A stretch of DNA of 64,000 nucleotides, from assembly GCF_002797495.1 (NCBI RefSeq), contig NZ_PGEZ01000002.1, forward strand, positions 1,104,939 to 1,168,938. The letters run 5' to 3'. The translations under genes were made by a program, and so were the position numbers. How positions within the stretch are numbered: the first letter of the stretch is position 1; every line of letters begins with the position of its first letter. A model generated the notes under the pieces. It made no database searches and had not been told where the DNA came from. It worked only from the letters and a program-made list of their open reading frames with translations. Positions 16,047-25,304 of the stretch are shown here, piece after piece. This stretch comes from Mumia flava (GTDB lineage: Bacteria; Actinomycetota; Actinomycetes; Propionibacteriales; Nocardioidaceae).

Positions 16047-16946
16047 ATGTCCACCGGCACCCTGACAGGCACGACCGTGACCTCCAGCGCCGCACCCAGA
16101 GCCTCGAAGGGTCCGCGACGCCGCACCGCCCGTCGAGTCCTGGCCGCGATCGCGACCACCGTGCTGCTGGTGATCGTCGCCTACCCGCTCATCTGGCTGG
16201 TCCTCGGATCCTTCAAGAGCCAGGATGAGTTCCTCAACAACTCCGTGTTCGCCCTGCCGGAGTCGTGGTCGCTCGACAACTACGCCACCGCTTGGACCGA
16301 AGGCAACCTCGGTACGTACATCCGCAACAGCGTGGTGGCGGTCTTCCCCTCGCTCGCCCTGACGATCGTCCTCGGTGTCGCGGCTGCCTTTGCGCTCCAG
16401 GTCATGGTGTGGCGCGGACGCAACGTGGTCCTCTTCCTGTTCCTCGCGGGCATCATGGTTCCGGCCCAGATGATCCTGCTCCCCCTGTTCACGATCTACG
16501 TCAGGACCGGACTGACAGGTACGCTGTGGCCCCTGATCATCACCTACACGGCCATCGGGCTTCCGTTGACGGTGTTCATGATCGCGACGTACTTCCGCGG
16601 AGTGCCGCGGGAGATCTTCGAAGCCGCCGCCCTCGACGGTGCGGGTGCTCTGCGCACGTTCCTGACGATCGGCTTCCCGCTGATCCGCAACGCGATCTTC
16701 ACGGTCGCGCTCGTCCAGTTCTTCTTCATCTGGAACGACCTGCTGATCGCGCTCACCTTCACCAGCAGGGACGACCTGCGCACCATCCAGGTCGGGCTGC
16801 TGAACTTCACGGGGCAGTTCGGACAGGTCCAGTACGGTCCGACATTCGCCGCGATCTCACTCAACGTGCTCGGCACGCTGGCGATCTATCTGGTCCTCAA
16901 CCAGCGCGTGATGAAGGGTCTGACGGCTGGATCGGTGAAGGGATGA
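16047..16946 (+). CDS. ABC sugar transporter permease, MalG/UgpE type
   Basis: The 299-residue second channel subunit has a cytoplasmic N-terminus rich in Thr/Arg, six helices, and the EAA loop REIFEAAALDGAGALRTFLT followed by IGFPLIRN. It ends with the conserved C-terminal NQRVMKGLTAGSVKG segment of CUT1 permeases. Its last codons overlap the GH78 gene by 4 bp (ATGA), so uptake and intracellular hydrolysis are translationally coupled. Confidence 0.95.
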   Translation: MSTGTLTGTTVTSSAAPRASKGPRRRTARRVLAAIATTVLLVIVAYPLIWLVLGSFKSQDEFLNNSVFALPESWSLDNYATAWTEGNLGTYIRNSVVAVFPSLALTIVLGVAAAFALQVMVWRGRNVVLFLFLAGIMVPAQMILLPLFTIYVRTGLTGTLWPLIITYTAIGLPLTVFMIATYFRGVPREIFEAAALDGAGALRTFLTIGFPLIRNAIFTVALVQFFFIWNDLLIALTFTSRDDLRTIQVGLLNFTGQFGQVQYGPTFAAISLNVLGTLAIYLVLNQRVMKGLTAGSVKG

Positions 16947-19612
16947 CCCGCGTCGTCGATCTTCGTCCAGAGCACCTGACCGCACCGTACGTCGTCGACA
17001 CGCCCCGGCCCCGCCTGAGCTGGCGCCTCGTCGACACCGTGGACGGCGAGCGGCAGACGGGCTACGAGATCCACTACGCGCCGCACGCTCGAGCGCCGCG
17101 GCGGGTCCGGCACGACGGCGACGAGACCGTCCTGCAGCGGTGGAGCGACGGTGACATCGGGCCCAGGGAGCGCGTCGACGTCCGGGTCCGGGCCTGGACC
17201 TCGGCGTCTGACGAGCCGACACCGTGGTCGGCGCCGATCACGATCGAACGAACCTTGACGGCGAACGACTGGACGTCCGACTTCGTGTCACCGTCGCTCG
17301 AAGCACAGGAGGATGAGCCGCGGCCGGCGTTCCTCCTCCGTGCGGAGTTCGACGTTCCCGCTGACGTCGTCGGAGCCCGTGCGTACGTGACGGCGCACGG
17401 GGTCGCTGACCTGGAGGTGAACGGCTGCGATGCAACCGACTCGATCCTCTCGCCCGGGTGGACCAGCTACGACCACCGGCTCGTGGTCGAGACCCTCGAT
17501 CTCCGTCGCCTGCTCACCCCAGGACGCAACGCGCTGGGTGTCTGGCTGGCAGACGGCTGGTACCGAGGACGGTTGGGGTTCGGCGGCGGACTGTGGAACG
17601 TCTACGGGAACGACGTCTCCCTCCTGCTCCAGCTCGAGCTGTACCACGCGGACGGACGCCGTATCACCGTGCCGCTGGACTGGCGCTGGTCGCACGCACC
17701 GATCACCCGGACCGGCCTGTACGAAGGTGAGCACCACGACGCCCGCCGCCACCCACGCGGGTGGTCGGAACCAGGCTTCGACGACGCCGCCTGGCACGCC
17801 ACCACCGTGCTCCACCGCGACGCAACGGTGGAGCTGGCGGCGCCGACAGGACCTCCGGTACGCGTGGTCGAGACGCTCCGTCCGGCCTCGTTCCATCGCT
17901 GTGAGGACGGACGGATCCGCATCGACGTCGGACAGAACATCACCGGGAAGCTGCGCGTGCGAGGCCGCGCACCCCGCGGTCTGGCGATCGAGCTCCACCA
18001 CGCCGAGGTCCTCGAGGGCAGCGAGCTCGCGACCCGCCCGCTCCGTACCGCCGATGCGATCGACCGGTACACGTTCGCCGGCGAGGGCACGGAGACGTGG
18101 ACGCCGCGCTTCACTCTGCACGGCTTCCGTTTCGCCGAGATCGTCGGCTGGCCGTCCGATCGCGACCTTCCCGAGGTCGAGGCCCTGGTCGTCCACTCGG
18201 ACATGCGTCGCCGTGGCACCTTCGCGTCGTCCCATGCGCTGCTCGACCGCTTCCACGAGAACGTCGTCTGGAGCATGCGCGACAACTTCGTCGGACTTCC
18301 GATCGACTGCCCACAGCGGGACGAGCGGCTCGGCTGGACCGGTGACGTGCAGGTCTTCGCTCCGGCCGCCGCGTTCCTGTACGACGTGACCGGCGTGCTC
18401 CAGAGCTGGCTGCGTGACCTCGCCGACGAGCAACGGGACTTCGGATCGGTCCGCAGCTTCCACCCGTGGGTGGACTGCGGCTTCCCCGCCGATCCTGCAG
18501 CGGGGTGGGGCGACGCGGCCGTCATCGTCCCCTGGACCCTGTTCGAGCGCACCGGCGACCTGAGAATCCTCGCCGACGCCCTTCCGAGCATGACGGCCTG
18601 GGTCGACGAGGTCACCGCGCTCGCAGATCAGGGCCATTGGCGCAGCGGCTTCCAGCTCGGCGACTGGCTCGACCCGCGCGCGACCCCGGAGCGCCCGGGC
18701 GACTCCGCGACGGACCCCTACCTGGTCGCCACCGCCTACCACGCGTACACCGCGGCGTTGCTCGCGCGCGCATGTCGCCTGCTCGGCGACGAGGAGCGGA
18801 CGGTCCGGTACGAGGCCGTCGCCGCACGCGCACGTGCAGCCTTCCGGCACGAGTACGTGACGCCGTCCGGTCGCATCGTCGCCGACAGCATCACCTCGCT
18901 GGCGATGGCGATCACCTTCGGCCTGCTGAGCTGCGACGAGCTGCCGACAGCGGGGCAGAGACTCCGTGCTCTGGTCGAGGAGGCGGACCACCGGGTGATG
19001 ACGGGCTTCCTCGGCACACCCCTCGTCTGCGATGCACTGGTGCGCACGGGCTTCCCCGACACCGCCTACCACCTGCTGCTCCAGACCGCGTGCCCCTCCT
19101 GGCTCTATCCGGTCACGATGGGGGCGACGACCGTGTGGGAACGGTGGGACAGCATGCTCCCGGACGGATCGATCAATCCGGGCGAGATGACGTCGTTCAA
19201 CCACTACGCCCTCGGGGCTGTCGCAGACTTCCTGCACCGCACCGTCGCCGGCCTCGCGCCGGCGGAGCCGGGCTATCGACGGATCCGTGTCGCGCCCGTT
19301 CCGGGGGGCGGCCTGACACACGCACGTGCATCGCACCAGAGCCCGTACGGACCGGTCACGGTGTCCTGGCACCGACGCGGCACTCTCTTCGAGCTCGACG
19401 TGAGAGTCCCCCCAGGGACGAGTGCCGAGGTCATCATGCCCGGCGGGAGCGAGGTGATCACGCTCGAGTCCGGAGCCCACCAGCTCGGCCGCTCGTTCCG
19501 CGCTGCCGCTGACGACCCGCCGATGCCGCGACGCTGGAACATCCACGACCCGCTCGAACGCGCCGAGATGGAGCGGTTGGCCCCCCAAGCCGCGAAGGAG
19601 GCAACACCATGA
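16943..19612 (+). CDS. GH78 alpha-L-rhamnosidase, intracellular
   Basis: The 889-residue protein has the domain order of GH78 rhamnosidases. N-terminal beta-sandwich domains contain GRNALGVWLADGWYRGRLGF, and the (alpha/alpha)6 barrel begins near residue 430. The acid-rich catalytic stretch LPIDCPQRDERLGWTGD lies near residues 452-468. The second conserved glutamate region is TTVWERWDSMLPDG near residue 731, and a C-terminal beta domain follows. It removes terminal alpha-L-rhamnose from glycosides. There is no signal peptide, so it acts on imported substrate. It is coupled by 4-bp overlaps to the permease before it and the GH3 gene after it. Confidence 0.94.
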   Translation: MTRVVDLRPEHLTAPYVVDTPRPRLSWRLVDTVDGERQTGYEIHYAPHARAPRRVRHDGDETVLQRWSDGDIGPRERVDVRVRAWTSASDEPTPWSAPITIERTLTANDWTSDFVSPSLEAQEDEPRPAFLLRAEFDVPADVVGARAYVTAHGVADLEVNGCDATDSILSPGWTSYDHRLVVETLDLRRLLTPGRNALGVWLADGWYRGRLGFGGGLWNVYGNDVSLLLQLELYHADGRRITVPLDWRWSHAPITRTGLYEGEHHDARRHPRGWSEPGFDDAAWHATTVLHRDATVELAAPTGPPVRVVETLRPASFHRCEDGRIRIDVGQNITGKLRVRGRAPRGLAIELHHAEVLEGSELATRPLRTADAIDRYTFAGEGTETWTPRFTLHGFRFAEIVGWPSDRDLPEVEALVVHSDMRRRGTFASSHALLDRFHENVVWSMRDNFVGLPIDCPQRDERLGWTGDVQVFAPAAAFLYDVTGVLQSWLRDLADEQRDFGSVRSFHPWVDCGFPADPAAGWGDAAVIVPWTLFERTGDLRILADALPSMTAWVDEVTALADQGHWRSGFQLGDWLDPRATPERPGDSATDPYLVATAYHAYTAALLARACRLLGDEERTVRYEAVAARARAAFRHEYVTPSGRIVADSITSLAMAITFGLLSCDELPTAGQRLRALVEEADHRVMTGFLGTPLVCDALVRTGFPDTAYHLLLQTACPSWLYPVTMGATTVWERWDSMLPDGSINPGEMTSFNHYALGAVADFLHRTVAGLAPAEPGYRRIRVAPVPGGGLTHARASHQSPYGPVTVSWHRRGTLFELDVRVPPGTSAEVIMPGGSEVITLESGAHQLGRSFRAAADDPPMPRRWNIHDPLERAEMERLAPQAAKEATP

Positions 19613-21843
19613 CCGACCCCGGTGACCTCGATCCGGCTTCCGCCGCCATGCCACACGACGACGCGGTGCTGTTGATCAGCGGCAGCGACCTGTCGAGCAC
19701 CAGACCGTTGCGCGACCGGCAGGTGCCCGCACTCGTCCTCAGCGACGGCCCGCACGGCCTCGCCATGAACCTTCCCGACTGGGCCGGCAAGGTCCCGGCG
19801 ACCTGTTTCCCGGCTCCGACGGCGCTGGCGGCAACCTGGGACGCGGACCTGGTCCAGCGGGTCGCGCGAGCCATCGGCGCCGAGGCACGTGCGGCAGGCG
19901 CGCACGTCCTCCTGGGCCCGAGCATCAACGTCAAGCGTTCGCCGCTGGGCGGACGCGGGTTCGAGTACTACGCGGAGGATCCTATGCTCGCTGGGCGTGT
20001 CGGCGAGGCGTTCGTCCGCGGTGTCCAGAGCGCCGGCGTGGCCGCTTGCGTCAAGCACTTCGCCGTCAACAGCCAGGAGACCGACCGCATGAGGGTGAGC
20101 GCCGAGGTCTCACCGCGTGCTCTGCGTGAGATCTACCTGGCCGCCTTCGAGCACATCGTGCGTACGGCGAACCCCGCACTCCTGATGGCGTCGTACAACC
20201 GCGTGAACGGCGAGTACGCCGCTCAGAACCGCCTGCTGCTCACGACGATCCTGCGCGGCGAGTGGGGTTTCGACGGGGCGGTGATCTCCGACTGGGGCGC
20301 CGTCGACGACCCGGTCGCGGCGGTCGCCGCAGGGCTCGACCTCGAGATGCCCGGCCCCGCGGAAGGGTCGAGGGCTGCCGTCCGTGCTGCTCTCGATACC
20401 GGAGACCTCGACGCGGATGACGTCCTGCGCGCGGCCGGTCGCGTCGCTCGCGCCGCCCGGACCTGGGCGACGACGAAGATCGAACCGACGGGGGTCGACC
20501 ACGCGGCTCACCACGCGCTCGCGCGCGAGGTCGCAGCGGGATCGTTCGCCCTCCTCCGCAACGACGGCACGCTCCCGCTCGCCCCGGACGGCGGCCGGGT
20601 TCTCGTCGTCGGCGCCCTGGCGCGGAGCCCGCGAATCCAGGGAGGAGGCAGCAGTGCCGTCGAGCCGATCTGCGTCGACGACTGGATCGGTGCGCTGGGT
20701 GAGGCGAGCACGCGGGAGGTCACGTTCGAGCCGGGGTACAGCGTCGACGGACCGACTGTCGTCGAGCAGGACGAGCTTCGGCGAGGAGCGGTCGCCCTCG
20801 CCGAGGCCGCCGACGACGTGGTGGTGGTCGTCGGACCGGACACGGAGTCCGAGGGCTTCGACCGGAGCACGATCGAGCTGCCGGCCGACCAGTTGACGCT
20901 CGTTCGTGCGCTCCGGTCCGCCAATCCTCGGACCGTGGTCGTTCTGAACAACGGTGGCGCGATCGAGGTCGGCGGCTGGCACGAGGACGTCGCCGCGATC
21001 CTGGACTGCTGGTTGCCCGGTCAAGCCGGAGGGGCCGCGCTCGCGGACGTGCTCTTCGGCCACGTCAACCCGTCCGGCAAGCTCACCGAGACGATGCCGC
21101 TCACGGTGCGTGACACCCCCACCTACCTGGGCTTCCCCGGGACCGGCGGTCACGCCTTCCATGGCGAGGGGGTGTTCGTGGGCTACCGCGGGTACGACGC
21201 AGCCGAGCGTCCGGTCGGCTTTCCCTTCGGCCACGGCCTGAGCTACACCACGTTCGCCTACTCGGATGCGCAAGCTGACCTCCTCGATGGCGGCGGCGTC
21301 GACGTCGCGTTCACCATCCGCAACTCGGGAGACCGCGACGGCGCCGAGGTCTGGCAGATCTACATCGAACCCGCCCCGGGTCCCGTTGCGAAGCCGCCGC
21401 GCACGCTCGCGACCTTCGGCAAGGTCCGCCTCGCGGCCGGCGAGGAGCGGCGGATCGAGGCGCTCGTGGACCGACGCGCGTTCGCGCGCTGGGACGAACG
21501 CGAGGAGGGGTGGGTCGTCGACGAGGGGACCTACGGTATCGCCGTTGGTTCGTCCTCACGCGATCTCCGGATCGGCGCCGACGTGTTCGTGCCCGGATCG
21601 GGTCCGAGCCGGCGCCTGGACGAGAGGTCCACGCTGCGCGAGTGGTTGGCGGACGCGCGCCGACGACGCGCGCTTCTCGACGAGGTCACGGCTGCCGACC
21701 CGACGGGGACGTCCGCCGCCTTCCTCGAGAGCGAGACCATCCTCACGATGATCGGGGACATGCCCGTCAAGCGCCTGTTCGGCGATCCCGCGATCGCCCT
21801 CAACGCAGATGTGCTGGACCGCGTGAGGACGTTGGACGACTAG
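19609..21843 (+). CDS. GH3 family beta-glucosidase
   Basis: The 744-residue protein has the GH3 arrangement: TIM-barrel domain with LSDGPHGL, the conserved KHF...N region (CVKHFAVNSQE) and the nucleophile Asp228 in VISDWGAVDD. An alpha/beta sandwich and a C-terminal fibronectin-like domain (FGHGLSYTTF, then GAEVWQIYIEP) follow. No signal peptide is present. In an operon with a rhamnosidase it would cleave the beta-glucose left after rhamnose removal, as expected for rutinosides or neohesperidosides. The exact substrate is inference. It is the last gene of the operon and is followed 62 bp later by two copies of the hairpin repeat. Confidence 0.93.
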   Translation: MTDPGDLDPASAAMPHDDAVLLISGSDLSSTRPLRDRQVPALVLSDGPHGLAMNLPDWAGKVPATCFPAPTALAATWDADLVQRVARAIGAEARAAGAHVLLGPSINVKRSPLGGRGFEYYAEDPMLAGRVGEAFVRGVQSAGVAACVKHFAVNSQETDRMRVSAEVSPRALREIYLAAFEHIVRTANPALLMASYNRVNGEYAAQNRLLLTTILRGEWGFDGAVISDWGAVDDPVAAVAAGLDLEMPGPAEGSRAAVRAALDTGDLDADDVLRAAGRVARAARTWATTKIEPTGVDHAAHHALAREVAAGSFALLRNDGTLPLAPDGGRVLVVGALARSPRIQGGGSSAVEPICVDDWIGALGEASTREVTFEPGYSVDGPTVVEQDELRRGAVALAEAADDVVVVVGPDTESEGFDRSTIELPADQLTLVRALRSANPRTVVVLNNGGAIEVGGWHEDVAAILDCWLPGQAGGAALADVLFGHVNPSGKLTETMPLTVRDTPTYLGFPGTGGHAFHGEGVFVGYRGYDAAERPVGFPFGHGLSYTTFAYSDAQADLLDGGGVDVAFTIRNSGDRDGAEVWQIYIEPAPGPVAKPPRTLATFGKVRLAAGEERRIEALVDRRAFARWDEREEGWVVDEGTYGIAVGSSSRDLRIGADVFVPGSGPSRRLDERSTLREWLADARRRRALLDEVTAADPTGTSAAFLESETILTMIGDMPVKRLFGDPAIALNADVLDRVRTLDD

Positions 21844-21904
21844 CTGAACGACCCCGGGTGGCCATCACGCCACCGATCGCCCGAGGCGCGATCGCCGGTC
21901 GGTC

Positions 21905-22011
21905 GGTGAGCTGGTTCCCACGCGACGCACCCGCGTGGGAACTGACTCACCCCTCCCGGTCGGCGGTGAGCTGGTTCCCACGCGACGCACCCGCGTGGGA
22001 ACTAGCTCACC
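21905..22011. repeat. Two 47-bp hairpin repeats at 60-bp period
   Basis: Copies at 21905-21951 and 21965-22011 share ggtgagctggttcccacgcg and a matching right arm. They lie between the convergent GH3 and cyclase genes and belong to the family described at 7273. The second copy pairs almost perfectly (tagctcacc against ggtgagctg). They may serve as a bidirectional terminator. Confidence 0.9.
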
Positions 22012-22053
22012 GCCACGCCGCGGTACCGGGGGGCGGGGCCGGTACCCGGGGGG

Positions 22054-23046
22054 TCAGCGCACCGCGATCGGGTTCACCGGCGATCCGACCGCGCCCGTGA
22101 TCGGGAGCGGCGCCGCGGTGAGCCAGACGTCGTACCGCCCGTCCGAAGCGCAGGCCTCGGCCAGCGCGTCCAGGTCCCACATCTCCCCGAGGAACAGCCC
22201 GATGTGCGGGATCGCGACCTGGTGCAGCGGCTGGAACGCGACGTCGAACTCGTTCGGCCGCACCTCGAACCCCCACGTGTCCGTCGCGATCGCCGCGATC
22301 TCGCTGCCGTGCAGCCAGTCCGCGGTCGTGAACGACAGGCCCGGCGCCGCTCCCCCGGCGTAGTCGCCCCAGCCGTCGCCGGCGGCCAGCCCGCGCCGTA
22401 CACGGGTCAGCTGTCCGGTCCGCACCAGCACGATGTCCCCGCGCCGGATCTCGCTGCTCGGCCCCTGCGCCGCGATGGTCGCGCGCAGGTGCTCCTCGGT
22501 GATCGCGAACCCGTCCGGCAGCTCGCCGTCCTCCCCGACCGCGCGCCCGACGTCGAGCAGGACGCCGCGACCCGCGATCACCTCGGCGACGGTCTCGATC
22601 CCGGTGACACCGTCGCCGAGCGAGGTGACGACCTGGTCCGCGGGCCGCCCGTTCCAGGCGCGGCCGCGGTCGAAGATGTGCCCGAGCCCGTCCCACTGCG
22701 TCGAGCACTGCAGCGGCATCGCGATCACGTCGTCGGCACCGCCGATCCCGTGCGGGAACCCCTGGATCCCCGCGACCGCGTCGGTGCCGGTGTCGAGCAT
22801 GGTGTGCACCGGGTTCGTACGGCGCCGCCAGCCCTTCTGCGGACCGTCACCGTCGAAGCGCTGCGACAGCGAGAACGACTCCCCGGTCCGGACCAGCCCG
22901 GCCGCGGCACGCCGTACGTCGGCGTCGAGGTAGTTCATCGTGCCGCGGACGTCGTCGTCGCCCCAGCGGCCCCAGTTCGAGACGCGGTCGACGGTCGCCT
23001 TGATCGCGCCCTCGGGGTCGGTCGGGTCGAGCGCGGCGGGGGTCAC
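22054..23046 (-). CDS. Cyclase-family metal-dependent hydrolase
   Basis: The 330-residue protein belongs to the Cyclase (kynurenine formamidase-like) family. It has WGRWGDDDVRGTMNYL near the N-terminus, the metal-site segment STQWDGLGHIFDRG that replaces the HxGTHxD of smaller members, RGVLLDVGR, GDIVLVRTG, and a late DTWGFEVRPNE. These enzymes hydrolyse amides or lactones, or open rings, using a divalent metal. The GTG at 23046 overlaps the preceding stop by 4 bp. It is the last gene of a ring-degradation operon, and a role in hydrolysing a cleavage product or an entry compound is likely but unproven. Confidence 0.85.
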   Translation of the reverse strand: MTPAALDPTDPEGAIKATVDRVSNWGRWGDDDVRGTMNYLDADVRRAAAGLVRTGESFSLSQRFDGDGPQKGWRRRTNPVHTMLDTGTDAVAGIQGFPHGIGGADDVIAMPLQCSTQWDGLGHIFDRGRAWNGRPADQVVTSLGDGVTGIETVAEVIAGRGVLLDVGRAVGEDGELPDGFAITEEHLRATIAAQGPSSEIRRGDIVLVRTGQLTRVRRGLAAGDGWGDYAGGAAPGLSFTTADWLHGSEIAAIATDTWGFEVRPNEFDVAFQPLHQVAIPHIGLFLGEMWDLDALAEACASDGRYDVWLTAAPLPITGAVGSPVNPIAVR

Positions 23047-24254
23047 TGCGCCGCGTCCAGCCCGGCCGCCGCGTCCAGCCCGACCGCCGCGTCCAGCTCG
23101 GTGACCGTGTCGCCGATCCAGTCCGCGATGTACGCGGCGACGTGACCGAGGTGGTCGAGCCCGATGTGCTCCGCGCCGCCCTCCTCAGCGGTGAAGATCC
23201 GCAGCTCGCGCTTCGGCGCGTTCACCGCCTGCTCGTACGACCGGTGCGCGTACTCGAGCGGGATCTGCCGGTCGTTCTCGCCGTGGCAGATCAGGAACGG
23301 CACCGTGATGTTCTCGACGACGCCGTCGAGGTGGACGCCCTCGGCCATCGCGATGAACGCATCGAGGTCGTCGTACCCCCACACCCACATCACGTGGTCC
23401 CAGTAGTGCGGCACCGGGTTCTCGCCCTCCCGGTCGAGGCGACGCTTCTGCACCGCGCCCCAGTTGTGGTTCGCACCCCACGCGACCGCGAACGCGAGCC
23501 GCTTCTCGTACGCCGCGGCGCGCGGCACGAAGTACCCGCCCAGCGACCAGCCGGCCAGGCCGATCCGGTCCGCGCGGACGTCGTCGCGTCCCTCGAGGTA
23601 GTCGACGCAGGCCGCGGCCCACACCTCGGTGTCGATCCGCGCGGTCAGCCCGCGCAGCCGCAGCGCCTCGCCGCTGCCGGGGCAGTCGACCATGAGCGTC
23701 GAGATCCCCTGGGCGGCGAGCATGTGGTGGAACCCCGAGCCGACCATCATCTCCTTGGTCGAGTCGAGGCCGTTCCACATGATCACCACGGGCGCCGGCT
23801 CGCCGTCGACCGACGCGTCGCAGTAGTACGCGGGCAGCGCGGTCTCGACTCCGTCCTCGACGTACGGGACGTCGACCTTCGTGGTCCGCGGGTCGATCAG
23901 CTCGAACGACTTCGTCAGCAGGTCGACGCTGTGCTGGTACTCCGCGTTGCGCGACGTGTCGCCGGCGGCCTGCATCCGCTCGGCCTGCGACACGTACACC
24001 GACGCGCGGAAGTAGCACTCCCCCGCCGTACGGAGGTGACCGGCCTTCTCGGCGTCGACCGCCTGCGCCTCCACCGTGTCGGCGACCGCGCGCCACGACG
24101 CCATGAACTCCTTCGTCCCCACGTCGCTGCCCTGCGCGGCCAGCTCGCGGATCGGCCGGCACGCCCGGTCGACCTCGTCGATCACACCGCCGCTGTTCAG
24201 CGTCGCGACGACACCGAGGTTCCAGACGTAGTTGCCGGGGAAGTATTCGAACAT
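23043..24254 (-). CDS. Alpha/beta hydrolase resembling 2,6-dihydroxypseudooxynicotine-type C-C hydrolases
   Basis: The 403-residue protein has a helical N-terminal part of about 140 residues before the alpha/beta hydrolase core, with the oxyanion/strand region VVIMWNGLDSTKE and the nucleophile elbow GWSLGGYF. A late acid/His pair is supplied by CHGENDRQIP and AEHIGLDHLGH. This enlarged layout is that of the carbon-carbon hydrolase group that cleaves dihydroxypyridine-substituted ketones in nicotine breakdown, and of FrsA-like esterases. In this operon it could cleave a ring-fission product or an acylated aromatic. The C-terminus ends in a repeated GLDAA motif from a 21-bp tandem repeat. The ATG overlaps the upstream stop by one base. 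Confidence 0.82.
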   Translation of the reverse strand: MFEYFPGNYVWNLGVVATLNSGGVIDEVDRACRPIRELAAQGSDVGTKEFMASWRAVADTVEAQAVDAEKAGHLRTAGECYFRASVYVSQAERMQAAGDTSRNAEYQHSVDLLTKSFELIDPRTTKVDVPYVEDGVETALPAYYCDASVDGEPAPVVIMWNGLDSTKEMMVGSGFHHMLAAQGISTLMVDCPGSGEALRLRGLTARIDTEVWAAACVDYLEGRDDVRADRIGLAGWSLGGYFVPRAAAYEKRLAFAVAWGANHNWGAVQKRRLDREGENPVPHYWDHVMWVWGYDDLDAFIAMAEGVHLDGVVENITVPFLICHGENDRQIPLEYAHRSYEQAVNAPKRELRIFTAEEGGAEHIGLDHLGHVAAYIADWIGDTVTELDAAVGLDAAAGLDAAQ

Positions 24255-25297
24255 CACTGATCCTTCGTGTGTGCGGTGTGCTGGGTGCGGGCCTGGTGGG
24301 GATCGCGCCGACGCGGAGCCGGTACGGCCGGTGCCGGCGGAGCGGACGTGACCGTGTGCGTCAGCGAGCCGAGGTGCTCGACGGCGATCGTGACGACGTC
24401 GCCGTCGCGCAGCGGCGGCGGGTCCTGCGTACCGCGGCGACCCCACAGCTCCGCGAGGCAGCCGCCGTGGCCGACCGTGCCGGACCCGATCAGGTCGCCG
24501 GCGCGGACCAGACTGTCGCGCGACGCGTAGGCGATCATCGCCTCGAACGTCCAGCCGGAGTTCGACAGCAGATCGCGCCCGACCTCGACGCCGTTCACGG
24601 ATGCGGTGCACCACAGGTCGAGGAAGCCGTCGCCGTCGCGGTACGGATCCAGCTCGTCGGCCGTCACGATCCACGGGCCGATCCCGGTCGCGAAGTCCTT
24701 GCCCTTCGCCGCCCCGAGACTGACCTGCATCTCGCGGCCCTGGAGGTCGCGCGCGGAGAAGTCGTCGAACAGCGCGTAGCCGAACACGTGCTCCCGTGCG
24801 TCCTCCTCGCTCAGCGACCGGCCCTCGCGCCCGACCACGACGGCGACCTCGAGCTCGAAGTCGCGTGCGACGCTGGTCGCCGGGAACGGCACCTCGGTGT
24901 CCGGCCCGTACAGCGCGTGCGGGTTGGTGAAGTAGAACGTCGGCGCGTCGTACCACGCGTCCGGGACCCCGCTCGCACCGTCGATGCTGCGCCGCACGCC
25001 GTCGACGTGCTCCGCGAACGCCACGCAGTCACGCACGCTCGCCGGCTCCAGCGGGAGCTCGAGCCGCACATCGTCCAGCGCGAGCGACGGGCCGAACAGC
25101 GCCCGCTCCCCTGCCTCGAGCGCCGCCGGCAGACCGCGCTCGACGAGCTCCCGCATCGTGGCGGGCTCGTCCAGCGGGTGGACCCGGTCGCCGCGCACGA
25201 CACCGACGCGGGTCGTACGGCCGGGCGCGCCGGCACCCGCCGTACGGTCCGCTACGCCGGCACCCGCCGTACGGTCCGTGAAGGTCGCGAGCCTCAT
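24254..25297 (-). CDS. Fumarylacetoacetate hydrolase-family protein
   Basis: The 347-residue member of the FAH superfamily has metal-ligand segments DFELEVAVVVG and FGYALFDDFSARDLQGRE, and GKDFATGIGPWIVT and SGWTFEAMIAY. These match the longer two-domain FAH type. Such enzymes hydrolyse or hydrate acylpyruvates and related ring-cleavage products. Near the N-terminus a nine-residue unit (DRTAGAGVA/DRTAGAGAP) is duplicated by a 27-bp tandem repeat, extending a region that is short in relatives. It sits between the C-C hydrolase and extradiol dioxygenase genes in a tightly packed operon. Confidence 0.9.
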   Translation of the reverse strand: MRLATFTDRTAGAGVADRTAGAGAPGRTTRVGVVRGDRVHPLDEPATMRELVERGLPAALEAGERALFGPSLALDDVRLELPLEPASVRDCVAFAEHVDGVRRSIDGASGVPDAWYDAPTFYFTNPHALYGPDTEVPFPATSVARDFELEVAVVVGREGRSLSEEDAREHVFGYALFDDFSARDLQGREMQVSLGAAKGKDFATGIGPWIVTADELDPYRDGDGFLDLWCTASVNGVEVGRDLLSNSGWTFEAMIAYASRDSLVRAGDLIGSGTVGHGGCLAELWGRRGTQDPPPLRDGDVVTIAVEHLGSLTHTVTSAPPAPAVPAPRRRDPHQARTQHTAHTKDQ

Positions 25298-25304
25298 CGC
25301 GCGA

